NCBI GenBank assembly: GCA_947311845.1
Contig: CAMZMU010000040.1
Location: 53,101,975-53,165,974, forward strand
Origin: Poa pratensis
Taxonomy: Eukaryota > Streptophyta > Magnoliopsida > Poales > Poaceae
DNA length: 64,000 bases
Direction: 5' to 3'
Shown: positions 50,101 to 59,793 of the stretch, in pieces
Position numbering within the stretch: position 1 is the first letter of the stretch
How the letters are laid out: the number at the start of each line of letters is the position of its first letter
Notes under the pieces: model-generated
What the model saw: only the letters and a program-made list of their open reading frames with translations
What the model was told of the DNA's origin: nothing
The model's database searches: none
Made by a program: the position numbers and the translations under genes

Positions 50101-50165
50101 GATAGGGATTCCAGGAAATCTTCGTCGACCCACGAGCCTTCCCAGTTGCACTTGCGGCGAGACAT
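47122..50165 (-). CDS. Antisense, probably spliced ORF of the gypsy element ('putative gypsy type transposon' family)
   Basis: Minus-strand exon 1 runs from ATG 50165 (MSRRKCNWEGSWVDEDFLES) to 49284, 294 codons. It ends KPFV at a GT donor. The next exon starts at 49205 (acceptor ...ttttcag) with IDPYFWVLPSEDVDLN. Later frames include a Ser/Glu-rich linker (48673-48377), a coiled coil (47696-48109: EQHNEVIRDQDQEIKSLKGQ) and a C-terminal block (47122-47640: CEYWINKLLKAPHYVSDW). The N-terminal part (PQPGEIVIFAEHVERGFKPP and LCEDYLGIPPSIDFWLALF) resembles the plant Transposase_28 type domain. Antisense ORFs of this sort are known in Tat-lineage gypsy elements such as maize Grande. The function is unknown. 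Exons after the second are not fixed. Confidence 0.65.
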
Positions 50166-50508
50166 TTTTCTCAGATCGATGGAGATATCCACCGAAGGAT
50201 TGTGAGTACGAGAAGCGAGATTGGAGGCGGCGGAAAGGAGTAGCGGATGCGTAATACAGGACTTGATGCAGAACGCTGGGGAAAACGATGAGCCAAGATA
50301 AATAACCCAGACGCGGAAGACGTTTAGATCTGAAAATCAACCGTCAAGACAGGATAAGTCGCGTTCTTGAGCCGCCAAGAAGAGTTATAAGCCGCAGATT
50401 GGAAATAAGAAAATTGGAGTTCAGCTGGGATAATTCACGTGCGCGGCTCAGGGGTTTGTTAAGACAAAGGAGCCTTCACTCGAAATCCAAGCTAAACTTG
50501 GGGGCTAA

Positions 50509-51024
50509 TGTCGGGGGAATACTTTCTGGATTAACCCGCGGCCCAGTGCGACTTAACTTACTCGCACGGACGAAGGCCCACTTGGGAGCAAGCCCAATAT
50601 TGAACCGCCATAAGGGGAAAGATCTAGAAGACATATCCCGGAGGACGTGAAGACCAAGTAGTCTCCGAGTAGGCCTCTGTGGATGTATTCCTTATGGGGA
50701 AGTTTCCTTTTGTAACCTAGCGAGCCTCTGTGTATATAAAGAGGACTCGCAGGACTTAGAGCGGGTCAAGCTATCAAGCCCCAAACCCTAGCTCATACGG
50801 CGAGTACCAGATCGGATCGCCTCCATTGTAACACCTCGATTATCATATCAATACCAATCTAGGGTAGGCAGGAAGTAGGTCTTTTACCTCACATTGAGGG
50901 GGCCGAACCTGGGTAAATCTGTGTTGATCTTTGTTCCTGCGATCCCAAGCTCGGAGATGCTTGACTCGCGTAATCCCACACCTACGAAGTCATCTATGAC
51001 ACCTGACGTGACAAACCCACGACA
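50509..51024 (+). repeat. 3' LTR of the Tat-type element
   Basis: 516 bp and nearly identical to 43201-43715. Preceded by a purine-rich tract aaacttgggggcta. Confidence 0.92.
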
Positions 51025-52521
51025 GGTGGCGGTCGCCGGCGCCGGTTCAGGCACGCCGGAGCGGCGGCTCCGGGACGCAGGCTGCTGCGGTGGGGCGGGT
51101 AGAGCTGGCCTCGAGGGTGGCGGTTCGGCGGCGCGGCGCGGGCGCCGATGGGCCCGGGCGGGCCGGATCTGGGCGCTTGCGGGCCCGCCGGCGGGGTGCT
51201 CGTCTGGGTGCGGCAGGCGGTCGGGGCTCCTCCCTGGTCGCAGTGCGATGGCCAGGGCCCCTCCCTGGGCGGTGGTTCGATGTGGCGCGGTGGAGGTTGT
51301 GGAGTTGGTGCGGGTCAAGCTAGGAGCGGCCGGAGCGGGCTGAGGAGGTGTTGCTGGTGGTGCTTGGTGGGGCAGGGGACGGCGGCGCGGCGGCGCCGCG
51401 ATGGTGCTGTTTGTTGGGGTCGTGGAGCCTTGGTGGTGCAGCGTGAGGTGCTGGGCACTGGTGGATGCCGGGGCGGCGGCCCCGGACTTGGGAGCAGCGA
51501 CGCCAACGACGCAGCATGAGGCGCTGTGTGATGTGGTGCAGGTCTACGGCCAGGATCCATGGTGGTTCGTGGCCACGGGCGGCGCTCCTTCTTGCCCTGC
51601 CGGCATGGTGCTCGGTATGGCGTGGTGGCGTGCTGCGTCCGGTGGTCCTGTCCTCCTCGTTGTCTGGCTTGTTGGTGGTGGTGGTTGGTGAGGCTTGCCG
51701 GCGCCGGTGCTGGTGGTGGTGCGACGGAGGGTGTGCTTGGAGCTGGGGGTGAAAACCCCGTCTCGGTTTGTTCCGTGACCAGTGATGGCGGCGGCTGTGG
51801 CCGTCGTTTACCTCCTTGGAGGCATTGCTGCTATGCTGCAGCCCCCTTTTGCACCGTTCCGATCGGTGGTCCAGCTCCGGGGGAAACTCTTGATCTTGTG
51901 ATCGGACGATGACGGCGCCTTGGCGTCGTTTCCCTCTTGAGGGCTTCGTCTTTGGAGCTGGTTTTCGGCAAGAGAGACCTGTGGTAGGGTTGTGGCGGCG
52001 GCAACTGCGGCTGTCTTTTAGGCCGGGGCGGCGGCCCCGGATGTTGGTACGACGTCCGTGGTCTGCGAGCAGCTCTCCCTGAGCAGTTTGGGCTGCGGGT
52101 GGCTGGTTCGTGCGGCGTCGTGGCTCGGTTGCCAGTGGTGCTATGTCGGGACGGCGGTCCCGGAAGGGGGTGCTGGCGGCGAGGCTGTCGGGGCTGCTTG
52201 GGCAGCGGCAGCAGCGGTTGCCTTTTAGGCCGGGGCGGCGGCCCCGGATGTTGGTGTGGCGGTCGTGGTCTTTCCTGGTGTAGCTTGGGCTGTGGGTGGC
52301 CGTGTCGTGCGGCGTCGTGGTTTCTCGTGGTTGTGGGGCTTCGCCCGTGGGTTGTGTCGTGTTGTTGTATGGTTTTCGCCCGGTTTCTTCCATAATAAAC
52401 CGGGCACCTTCTGCTTAATTAATATATGGGGCAAAGCTTTTGCCCCACAGTTTCAAAAAAATAAAACACATTTTGGCTGGAGCATTTTTGTTTTTAGCGA
52501 AAACAAAGCGGACTCTTACTT

Positions 52522-54130
52522 TTTTTTTGAAAAGGGGGTGCGGATCCCCGGCCTCTGCATCAAAATGATGCACACAGCTGGCCGCATGATTAAAATTCAA
52601 ATGTTGCAATGTTTACATCTCAAGGATCACATAGTGTGGATACAAAAATCAGCCACTGAAAAAAGGACACACTAAGCATCGATTCTTCTAGTGTGCTGCC
52701 ACCCAGCCCGGCAGAAGATAGCCCGCACTACCGTCATCATTCGGGTACATCCTGATTCCATAGGGCCACGCTGATCCGCAGGTAGAAGATAGGACCACAA
52801 ACGGATCCAATAGACTGCCATGTTGATAACCTGCAAATAATGAGAAGAATTTTTCTTGTTAAAGACAATGTCATTGCGGCAGTTCCAAATAGCCCAAAGA
52901 ATGGCCGCAACACCAATCCTAATTCGAGCCTTGGTGCCTTTATCTATCCCATTCAACCATGATCCAAACATATTTGAAACACTAGTCGTTGGGTAAACAT
53001 TGAACCTAAAGTGCACTAGCCTCCAGATATTTCTTGCAAAAGTACACGAAATAAATAGATGCTGAACAGACTCATCCGCATCACAGAAAACACACTTCTT
53101 ACACCCTATCCAATGTCGCTTAGCCAAATTATCCTTAGTCAGTAACTCTTTTCTATTTAGAAACCACAAAAAGATTTTAATCTTCAAGGGGATTTTTAAC
53201 TTCCACAAATACTTTTGCAAGTATATAGTATGTCCATTAAGTAAGTCTAGATAATAAGATTTTACGGTGTACACACCATTAGTTGTCAAACGCCATTTAA
53301 ACCTATCTGGTTGATCTATAAGATTGACTCGCATTGGCCTTTCTACTAGATGAAACCATGCATTTCTATTATTTCCAACTAGTGTTCGTCTAAATGGTAG
53401 ATTTATAGGTACCGAGCTAAGAACCTCAGCCACCGTCGCCATTTTGTTCGAAGTGATAGCATAAATATTAGGATATTCATTCGCTAATGATATTTGTCCT
53501 AACCAACTATCCTCCCAAAAACGAACTTGCTCACCGTTTCCCAGAATGAATTCTCCACGCTAAAAAAAAATCTTTACCTTCATTAGTCCTTTCCAAAATG
53601 GTGAGTCGAATGGTTTAGACTGTACTTGGGATAACGTTTTACCCCCTAAATACTTATTAACTAACAACTCTTGCCACACCCCTTCTTCATTTATCAACTT
53701 GAATAACCACTTACTTAAAAGACATTTGTTTTTGGTTTCTAGGACCGCAATTCCTAAGCCACCTTGGTCTTTCGGCCTGCAAACAATGTTCCATTTTGTT
53801 AATCTGTATTTGCGTTTTAGCTGATCACTTTGCCAAAACAACCTTGAACGGTGGTAGTCCAATCGTTTACGTACCCCTTTGGGTATTTCAAAGAAGGATA
53901 ATAGAAACATTGGGATGCTTGTCAAGACTGAATTAATAAGCACAAGACGATCTCCGTATGATAGCATCTTGGCCACCCATGAGGCTAACTTCTTCTCAAA
54001 CCGATCCTCCACAGTCTTCCACTCGTTGTTTAGCAACTTTCTATAATGTATTGGAATTCCTAAATATCTAAAAGGTAAAGAACCGATCTCACACCCGAAT
54101 ATGCTACGGTACTCTTCTTGACTGTCTTTA
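52522..54130 (-). mobile_element. 5'-truncated L1-type LINE with 16-bp target duplication
   Basis: Target aaagcggactcttact is at 52506-52521 and 54131-54146. The tail appears as a T-run at 52521-52529. The minus strand codes for the C-terminal end of the reverse transcriptase: IGSLPFRYLGIPIHYRKL at the truncation point, then MLSYGDRLVLINSVLTSIPM and QGGLGIAVLETKN (54036-53560). The zinc-finger-like end CVFCDADESVQHLFISC lies in 53442-52672. The palm-domain catalytic motif and ORF1/endonuclease are lost by 5' truncation, and a frame break lies near 53560-53440. Confidence 0.88.
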
Positions 54131-54156
54131 AAAGCGGACTCTTACTGTATGAAGTA

Positions 54157-54224
54157 CTCCCTCCGTTCCAAAAATATAAGACGATTTCGTAGGCTATTCT
54201 AACCTAGCAAAACGTCTTATATTT
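54157..54224. mobile_element. Partial Stowaway MITE
   Basis: Starts CTCCCTCCGTTCC after TA and continues aaaaatataagacgatttcg...cgtcttatatttt, the usual inner palindrome. The second CTCCCTCCGT terminus is missing. Confidence 0.65.
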
Positions 54225-54889
54225 TACTGCAGAGATATTATGTACATAATGAGGAAATAAATAAAAATGGAGGTTTACAATCTCTGGGCTGACCACACAA
54301 AGAAGTTATTGAAGAGATTTTTCTTTTACCTATGGAAACCATGGCAAATTTTGTGCTTTCAAGTATAAAAGGTTGGGTTCTGGTTCCGGAAGAAGTTTAC
54401 TGGAGCATTACTTTTAAACTTGAATAAATGATTCATCACTATAGGTAACAATAAAAATCTGTTGCATTCGAAGCATGAAAAGATCGCCTGTGCCATGTTC
54501 GAAATTGATCATACAATTTTAGTTCAGTACTAGTGGTCATACATAGCATGCAGTCAATGGAAATTGTAACCACACTTGCAGTTCAAGTAATTAAGCAAAC
54601 ATCATCTGAAAAAAGAAATTACTGCATGAAAAGATTGGCAATATGGTACGCAGTATTACTTGCTGGAATAACTATATGAAACTTGATTCAAACACAGAAA
54701 CATGTATACATTTTTCCACTTTATTTTCTGAAGCTTAGTTTACTGGATCGTTGTCGGCCTACCAAAGCTTCTCATAAATTACAGAAAACTATTTTGGAGT
54801 TCCTGTCAAAGATGAAACTAAACAAGCAGATAACTCACATAAATTATATACATAAGAAAACAAAAATATTCATGAAAAGCCTTTGATCC
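54225..54889. other. Downstream flank of the NLR gene
   Basis: AT-rich, with nothing recognised apart from the expected 3' UTR of the minus-strand gene. Confidence 0.4.
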
Positions 54890-56863
54890 TCATTTCCCTG
54901 CTGCCGCACTTGTGCTTGGCTGTGAGCTAGTAGATACAATAATCTTGCCTATCAGTAACTTAGGGCGTTTGGTGTGCTGACTGACCTGACATTGCAATTC
55001 CTCTATCAGTTTATCCTTGTCGCCGCATTGCTTGACAAGAAGCTCATTCAAGTTCACCAGATACGGCACTCCAGACAAGCCATCACCACTGTTACGTAGT
55101 GCCTTGCAGTTTTTCACCCAAAGTTGCTCAAGCTCAGGCATGGCGTGCACCATTTCAATCTTATCTATCCCGTCAATGTCAAGGAATTTGAGCTCAGGTT
55201 CCTTGTTTGTCGCCATCTGAATCTTATCTAGCCCATCAATCTCAATGAATTTTGGCTTGGGTTCCTCGATCGTCACCATTTCAATCTTCTCTAGCCCATC
55301 AATGTCAAGGAATTTGAGCTTTGGAAATTTACCCGTACTGAAATACAATGACTCCCCTATGTAGGATTTCTCCCATAAGCCAAGGAAAGCCACATTGGGC
55401 AAGTTCCCAAGGAGATCAACTTGTCCTGGCCCCAACTTTGTCCCTAACAGCTTCACCTTGGTCAGATCATTGAGCGAAGTGATCCAATTAGGCAACAAGA
55501 ATAGATTGCCTAGTAGCTTCAGTGAAGCTAGATGCTTTGGTGCTGCTAACTCATCCATTTTTGCAAGAAACTCAAGGGAATGAGCTTGCACCTCAAGCTT
55601 TTGCAATCGACCAAGCTTCCCTATAGACTGGCACAGTTCCACACTTCCTTTCTCCGTGAGACCTGTGACAGTTACCCCTAGACTTTGCAGGTTCGTCAGC
55701 TGCTTAAGCCTCCTTGCCAACCCAATGTCATGACCAACATTGAATGCACCCAACGTATGCAAATTCCTTAGATTTACGATACCTTTGGGGGCCCTCACTG
55801 TCAGTTGGTCCATGTTGGAGATCTTAAAGTAATCAATGTGGTTGCAGCATAGAAAGGCTGACATATTTCTCAACAGGTTGGTCTTGTTGCTGTACATCTC
55901 TAGTTGCGTCACCTTTTGATGTTGATCTCTCGAGAACTTGACGCCAGCAAGAATATAACGGAGCTTCTTTAGTTTGACAATTCCTTGAGGGAGCTGCTTC
56001 ACCTTTGTGTCTTGGATATCTAGTGTCTCTAGGTACTCGAGGTTTTTCAAAGAAGATGGAAGCTTTGAAATATCTGTTCCTCTCAAAGAAAGATACCTTA
56101 GGTGATGCAGATCCCCTATGTTCCTAAGGTCTTTATTCTTCACATTGATTGTGTCTTCTAGGTCCAGCACTCGCAACATCCTGAGTTTAGGAGAGATGAG
56201 AGAAATAGGGCAATCTCCAAAGACCGTCAATGATCGAATATAGGACAAGTTTATGTCTTCTAGCTTCTCCTCGATGTTCCATCTAGACACTACCAGGTGG
56301 CGTACCTTGCTTTGCGGAATCTCATTGCATTGCTTATCGATGAGAAAAAGTTGGTTTTCCTCAATAGCCTTGGACATGATGATCTGCAGCAGTATGCTGT
56401 GAATCATGCAGCGACCAACTCTCAAGCCAGGTATAATCTTCTTCTTGGAAGGTTGGATCATACTTCTATTCATAAGCTCATTGTAGTAACGCTCTCCTAC
56501 TTCCGCCACAGGCATATTGCGGTTCTTTGAGAGAATGCCCTCCGCCATCCAACGCCTCAACATGCGAGTGCGTCTGATCTCTTGATTCTCTGGGAAGATA
56601 CTGAGATATAGGAATATCGATTTCAAGTGATACGGCAAGCCATCATAACTTGAGGCAATCACTTTGATGTTTCCAGGATCAGATTCAAGCTCTGCTCCAA
56701 GGTATTCATGCAGCTTCATCCATTCCATGCTTGTCTTGGGCCTGTTGGCTAGGAGACCTCCTATTGTGGATATGGCAAGGGGAAGGCCCATGCATCTCTT
56801 TAAAATGCAATTTGCTTGCTTTTCCATTTCGGCTAGCAGAGTATACTCGGTTGTTTTATAGAC
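54890..56863 (-). pseudogene. 3' exon of an NLR (NB-ARC end plus LRR), 5' part absent
   Basis: Open on the minus strand from an acceptor (ctttag) at 56864-56869; the coding exon starts at 56863 with VYKTTEYTLLAEMEKQ. The first in-frame ATG is at 56827, and the frame runs 645 codons from it to the stop at 54890. The exon holds the GLPLA motif (RCMGLPLAISTIGG) and the winged-helix region (FLYLSIFPENQEIRRTRMLR, RRWMAEGIL). The MHD position reads RCMIHSILL. A long LRR follows (for example LRVLDLEDT, LRYLSLRGTDISKLP). The coiled coil, P-loop, kinase-2 and RNBS motifs are absent; within a few hundred bases upstream there is only intron-like sequence and TEs. The overall style is that of Pik-2-like CNLs of grasses. 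It is probably non-functional as an NLR, or a displaced 3' half. The C-terminal tail is Ser/Thr-rich. Confidence 0.85.
55148..55326 (-). repeat. Triple tandem LRR-like repeat in the NLR
   Basis: Three near copies in the protein: KLKFLDIDGLEKIEMVTIEE, KPKFIEIDGLDKIQMATNKE and ELKFLDIDGIDKIEMVHAMP. These are units of about 21 codons encoded by a roughly 63-bp tandem duplication. Confidence 0.85.
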
Positions 56864-57124
56864 CTAAAGATGATGGAAACATAATAAATTGTTGATTATT
56901 CTCAAATAATAAATTAAATAAATGAAATGCTAGAGTAGGCAGCATTATGGTATTTCGGTCAAACGTTCATTTAGTTCTGCTAACAATAAAAGTGGCATTG
57001 TCGGGGATCAAGATATCCAATTTTAGAAATGGATGCGCAGATGCCATAGTAGCTCAGTTTTAATGTTCCAACCGTTCTTTCTCTTATGTTTAATACTTCA
57101 AATAGTAATTCATTATTTACACTA

Positions 57125-57360
57125 CTCCCTCCGTCCTTGAATAAGTGTACTTCTACCTTTTAAGTTAAGTCAAACTTATTAATTTTTTACCAAGTTTATA
57201 GGGAAATGTACCCGCATTTGTGACATCAAATTAGTATCACTAGATTCATCTTCAAATGAAGTTTCAAAATATACCAATATCATGTCATATATGTTGCAAC
57301 TTTTTTCTATAAATTTGGTCAATTTTTTTTGACTTAGTACTAAACCTAGAAGTACACTTA
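57125..57360. mobile_element. Stowaway MITE, interrupted or with lost right end
   Basis: Begins CTCCCTCCGTCC preceded by TA, with inner arms 'aataagtgtacttct' and 'agaagtacactta'. The next element inserted at the TTA ending at 57360. The second CTCCCTCCGT terminus is not found after that element. Confidence 0.6.
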
Positions 57361-59360
57361 GGGCATCTCCAGCCGCCCCCCCCCCCCCCCCCCCAGAGCC
57401 CCCCAAGAGGCCTTTTTAGCGCCGCGGCGGCCAAAAAGCGCCGTTTTTGTACCACTCGCCCCCCCCCCCCAGAAGCCCAAATAGCGCCGTTTCGGCGTTA
57501 TTTTGCGCCGGCGCACCCAGGGGAAACCCAGCCCACTGGGTTCGGCTTGGGGGGGTGAAATGGCGGGAAAGTCGACGCGGGCTAGCGCTGTCAGCGACGC
57601 GGGCGAAAATGGCGCGGAACAGAACCGCCCGTGAGCGGCGCGCCCTCATCCTCTCGGCTCCCGCGCTGGTCAAAGGCTGCCGGAGTTAATGGTGTGGCCA
57701 TCGGCCAGTGAGCGCGCCGGTCAAAAGGCTGCCGGAGTAATGACGTGGCCGGCGCACGTCGCTTCGACGTCCAATCGAAGGCCACGCGGCGCAATGGCGC
57801 AGTAATGTCGCGCCACCACGCCTGGCCGCCGAGCTTTAAAATCCCCCACCCCTCGCCGGCCCTCTGCACACTCGCCTCTTCTCTGCTCTCCCTCCCTCGC
57901 CAGAGCCCTCCCTCGCCCGTGCCCAATGGCCGACGACGCCGCCGCCGCCAACGGATGGACCCGCCGCCACCTCCGCAAGGACGAGGCATGGGCGCTCTAC
58001 CAGGCAGGGTACCCGTGCCCCCCTGACATGCGCGTCCCCGGCGCATCCGGCGGCCAGGGGCCGTGGCAGCTGAGCGCGGGAGGAATCCCCGTGCCTCCCG
58101 TCCCCGTCGGCGTCGAGTTCGACTATGCCATCGCCGAGGTTCGCGAAGCCCTGACGGAGGAGCAGGCCGCGGACCCGCGCTGGAGGGCGGAGGGCAACGA
58201 CGCCTTCTGGCAGGCCTACTTCCAGCGCCGGCACGACCAGGACGTCGCCGAGCGCGGCAACAACGGCCAGGTGGAGGGCCGCCACAACTCGAAGGGGCGC
58301 AAGCGGTGGTGGGGCGGCCCACACCGCCGCCTCCAGTGGGTCCTGGACTACATCGCCGCGGGCAACGAGCCCCGGCTGACCATGCCGCCGAGGATCGCGT
58401 CGTGGACGCCGCGGCGGATGGGCGGCGCGTCCTCCTCCTCCGCCACTTCGTCTTCCTCCGGCGCTCGCTCGGCTCCATGCAGCCGCGCCGCGCCCCCCTC
58501 TGTGACCCCCCCCCCCCACTCTCAACTCCGGCCGCCGCGTCCTGCGCAGCGGCGCCCTGCGCATCGACGAGCCTCGCCGCGGCTCCCAGCGCCGCGCGGC
58601 TTCTCCCCCTCGCTCCTTCTTGCAGCGCCTCGTCAGGGCCAAGAAGGAGCCCAAGCAGGAGCCGGAGCAGGAGGTGGAGTGGCCCGGCCTGAAGGAGGCG
58701 GAGGAGGCCTCCTTCAACACAATCCAGCCGGCGACGGAGGAATTCGCCGCCGACTGGAGCCTCCGCCAGTTCACGGAGGCCGAGCTGGAGCGCCAGCGCG
58801 AAGCACTCGCCGAGCTGGAGCGCAGGCGCGCGGAGGAGCGCCAGCACGCCAATGCGGGCCGCCGCCGCATTCCTCCTCCTCCGGTGGCGCCGGAGATCCC
58901 CAACTACGTGCTCGATCCGAGCGACAACGACGAGGAGGTCGACGGCTTCAGGCAGGCGCTGCTGCTGAGCAAGTTCCAGCGCGGCGACGACGAAGGCCCG
59001 AGCAGGCCTCCCGGGGGCGGCTCCGACGATGACGACGACGACGGCGGCGACTACGCCAAGGCGATCCAAGCCAGCCTGGGCCTCAACTAGCCCTGTGTAG
59101 ATCGCCGATCGCCGAATAAAATGTTTTATGTTTTTAGTTTCAACTTCTGCCCTGTAATCGGTGATTTTTCCGCCAAATATGAATGGAAATCGCCTGTCTA
59201 TTTGTTCGCGGCGTTTTTGAATTTTTGGGCCGAAACTTGGGTTGGGTTCGCGGCTGGAAAACGCGCCCCCCCAGGATCCAGATTAGCGCCGTTTCGCGCC
59301 GCGGCGGCCGAAAATAGCGCCGTTTTGGGCCCTGGGGAGGCACAACGGCTGGAGATGCCC
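57361..59360 (+). mobile_element. TIR element (PIF/Harbinger-like, TTA target), 2000 bp, with an ORF
   Basis: Ends are GGGCATCTCCAGCCG (left) and the inverse of CGGCTGGAGATGCCC (right, ending 59360). TSD TTA is at 57358-57360 and 59361-59363. C-runs lie at 57377-57394 and 57461-57470. It carries the ORF at 57926-59090 and no DDE transposase. It lies within or next to a Stowaway copy. Confidence 0.82.
57926..59090 (+). CDS. TE-borne ORF with K-x-E-P motifs; one frameshift at a C-run
   Basis: Starts MADDAAAANGWTRRHLRKDE. The first part includes GYPCPPDMRVPGASGGQG, IPVPPVPVGVEFDYAIAEVR, ALTEEQAADPRWRAEGNDAF and RWWGGPHRRLQWVLDYIAAG. At 58507-58518 a run of Cs shifts the frame (one base too many). 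The continuation reads TLNSGRRVLRSGALRIDEPR, RLVRAKKEPKQEPEQEVEW, an acidic region and DYAKAIQASLGLN then stop, about 387 aa in all. The residue pattern is shared with the ORF in the 40658-42362 element. There is no known domain. If the C-run is a sequencing slip the ORF is intact. Confidence 0.6.
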
Positions 59361-59363
59361 TTA

Positions 59364-59793
59364 ATTGTGGCTCCATTGACGGCCGAAACAACATCCACTA
59401 GTGATGTGCTAATTTCCACATATAGTTGTAGCACGGCATCCCGCATATGCCCGTATAAGTGAATCCCAGTAAAAACTGAACTAACTCATCAAAACTCATT
59501 TATAACTAAATCGTCCAAGTTCGCGTACGAGGCGGGCAGATCATCCATTGTGCCGGTTAGAGGAAGTTTGGGTCTTTCTTTATAAGCAAATGGGGTCCTC
59601 CGAACATGCCAGATGTGGCGCTGCCACCGACGCCGTAGCAACACTATGCCCCTCCCATGGGTGCAATCTAGCCCTTTTCTACACCCACCATCGAAGATCT
59701 TCCCTCCCCCAACATCTGGATCTCACCTCTAACCTCTCTGTCATTCTCTCGAAAACATAGATCTAAAGTCCCAATCAAGTTTAGACCAAGATT
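59364..59793. other. Spacer, nothing recognised
   Basis: Short unremarkable stretch between the TIR element and a CACTA-like end. Confidence 0.35.

Larger units (their letters stand above)
43201..51024 (+). mobile_element. Non-autonomous Tat-type gypsy LTR retrotransposon, very young
   Basis: LTRs are 43201-43715 and 50509-51024. TSD GGTGG is at 43196-43200 and 51025-51029. The two LTRs differ by one substitution (gggaac versus gggagc) and one extra G. The internal region has a primer-binding-like gttggcgcccaccgtggggc right after the 5' LTR. A gag-like region at about 43750-45300 is in three frames. A protease follows (45664-46212; active site LMDGGGRVNILY). The start of reverse transcriptase (VALIQKEDKKWRMCI, about 46250-46300) is then cut off. 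RT, RNase H and integrase are absent. A 3 kb antisense ORF region follows, then the purine tract (aacttgggggcta) before the 3' LTR. Confidence 0.9.
42976..52460 (+). mobile_element. GC-rich non-LTR retroposon split by a gypsy insertion
   Basis: Its two parts are 42976-43200 and 51025-52460, about 1.66 kb without the inserted element. The outer target duplication is aataaaacacatttt, ending at 42975 and 52474. The 5' part has the hairpin GTGCCGC-acccag-GCGGCAC (43003-43022). The 3' end is tttcaaaaaa before the second target copy. The 51025-52395 part is GC-rich, with large shadow frames on both strands that do not resemble proteins. Confidence 0.8.

Noticed and set aside
51320..52393. 357-aa frame on the minus strand
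   Set aside because: It lies in a GC-rich retroposon, is low in complexity (Arg/Pro/His/Thr) and matches no protein pattern; a GC-driven shadow frame.
57591..59069. 492-aa frame on the minus strand
   Set aside because: Antisense to the TE ORF; Arg/Ala/Gly-rich shadow.
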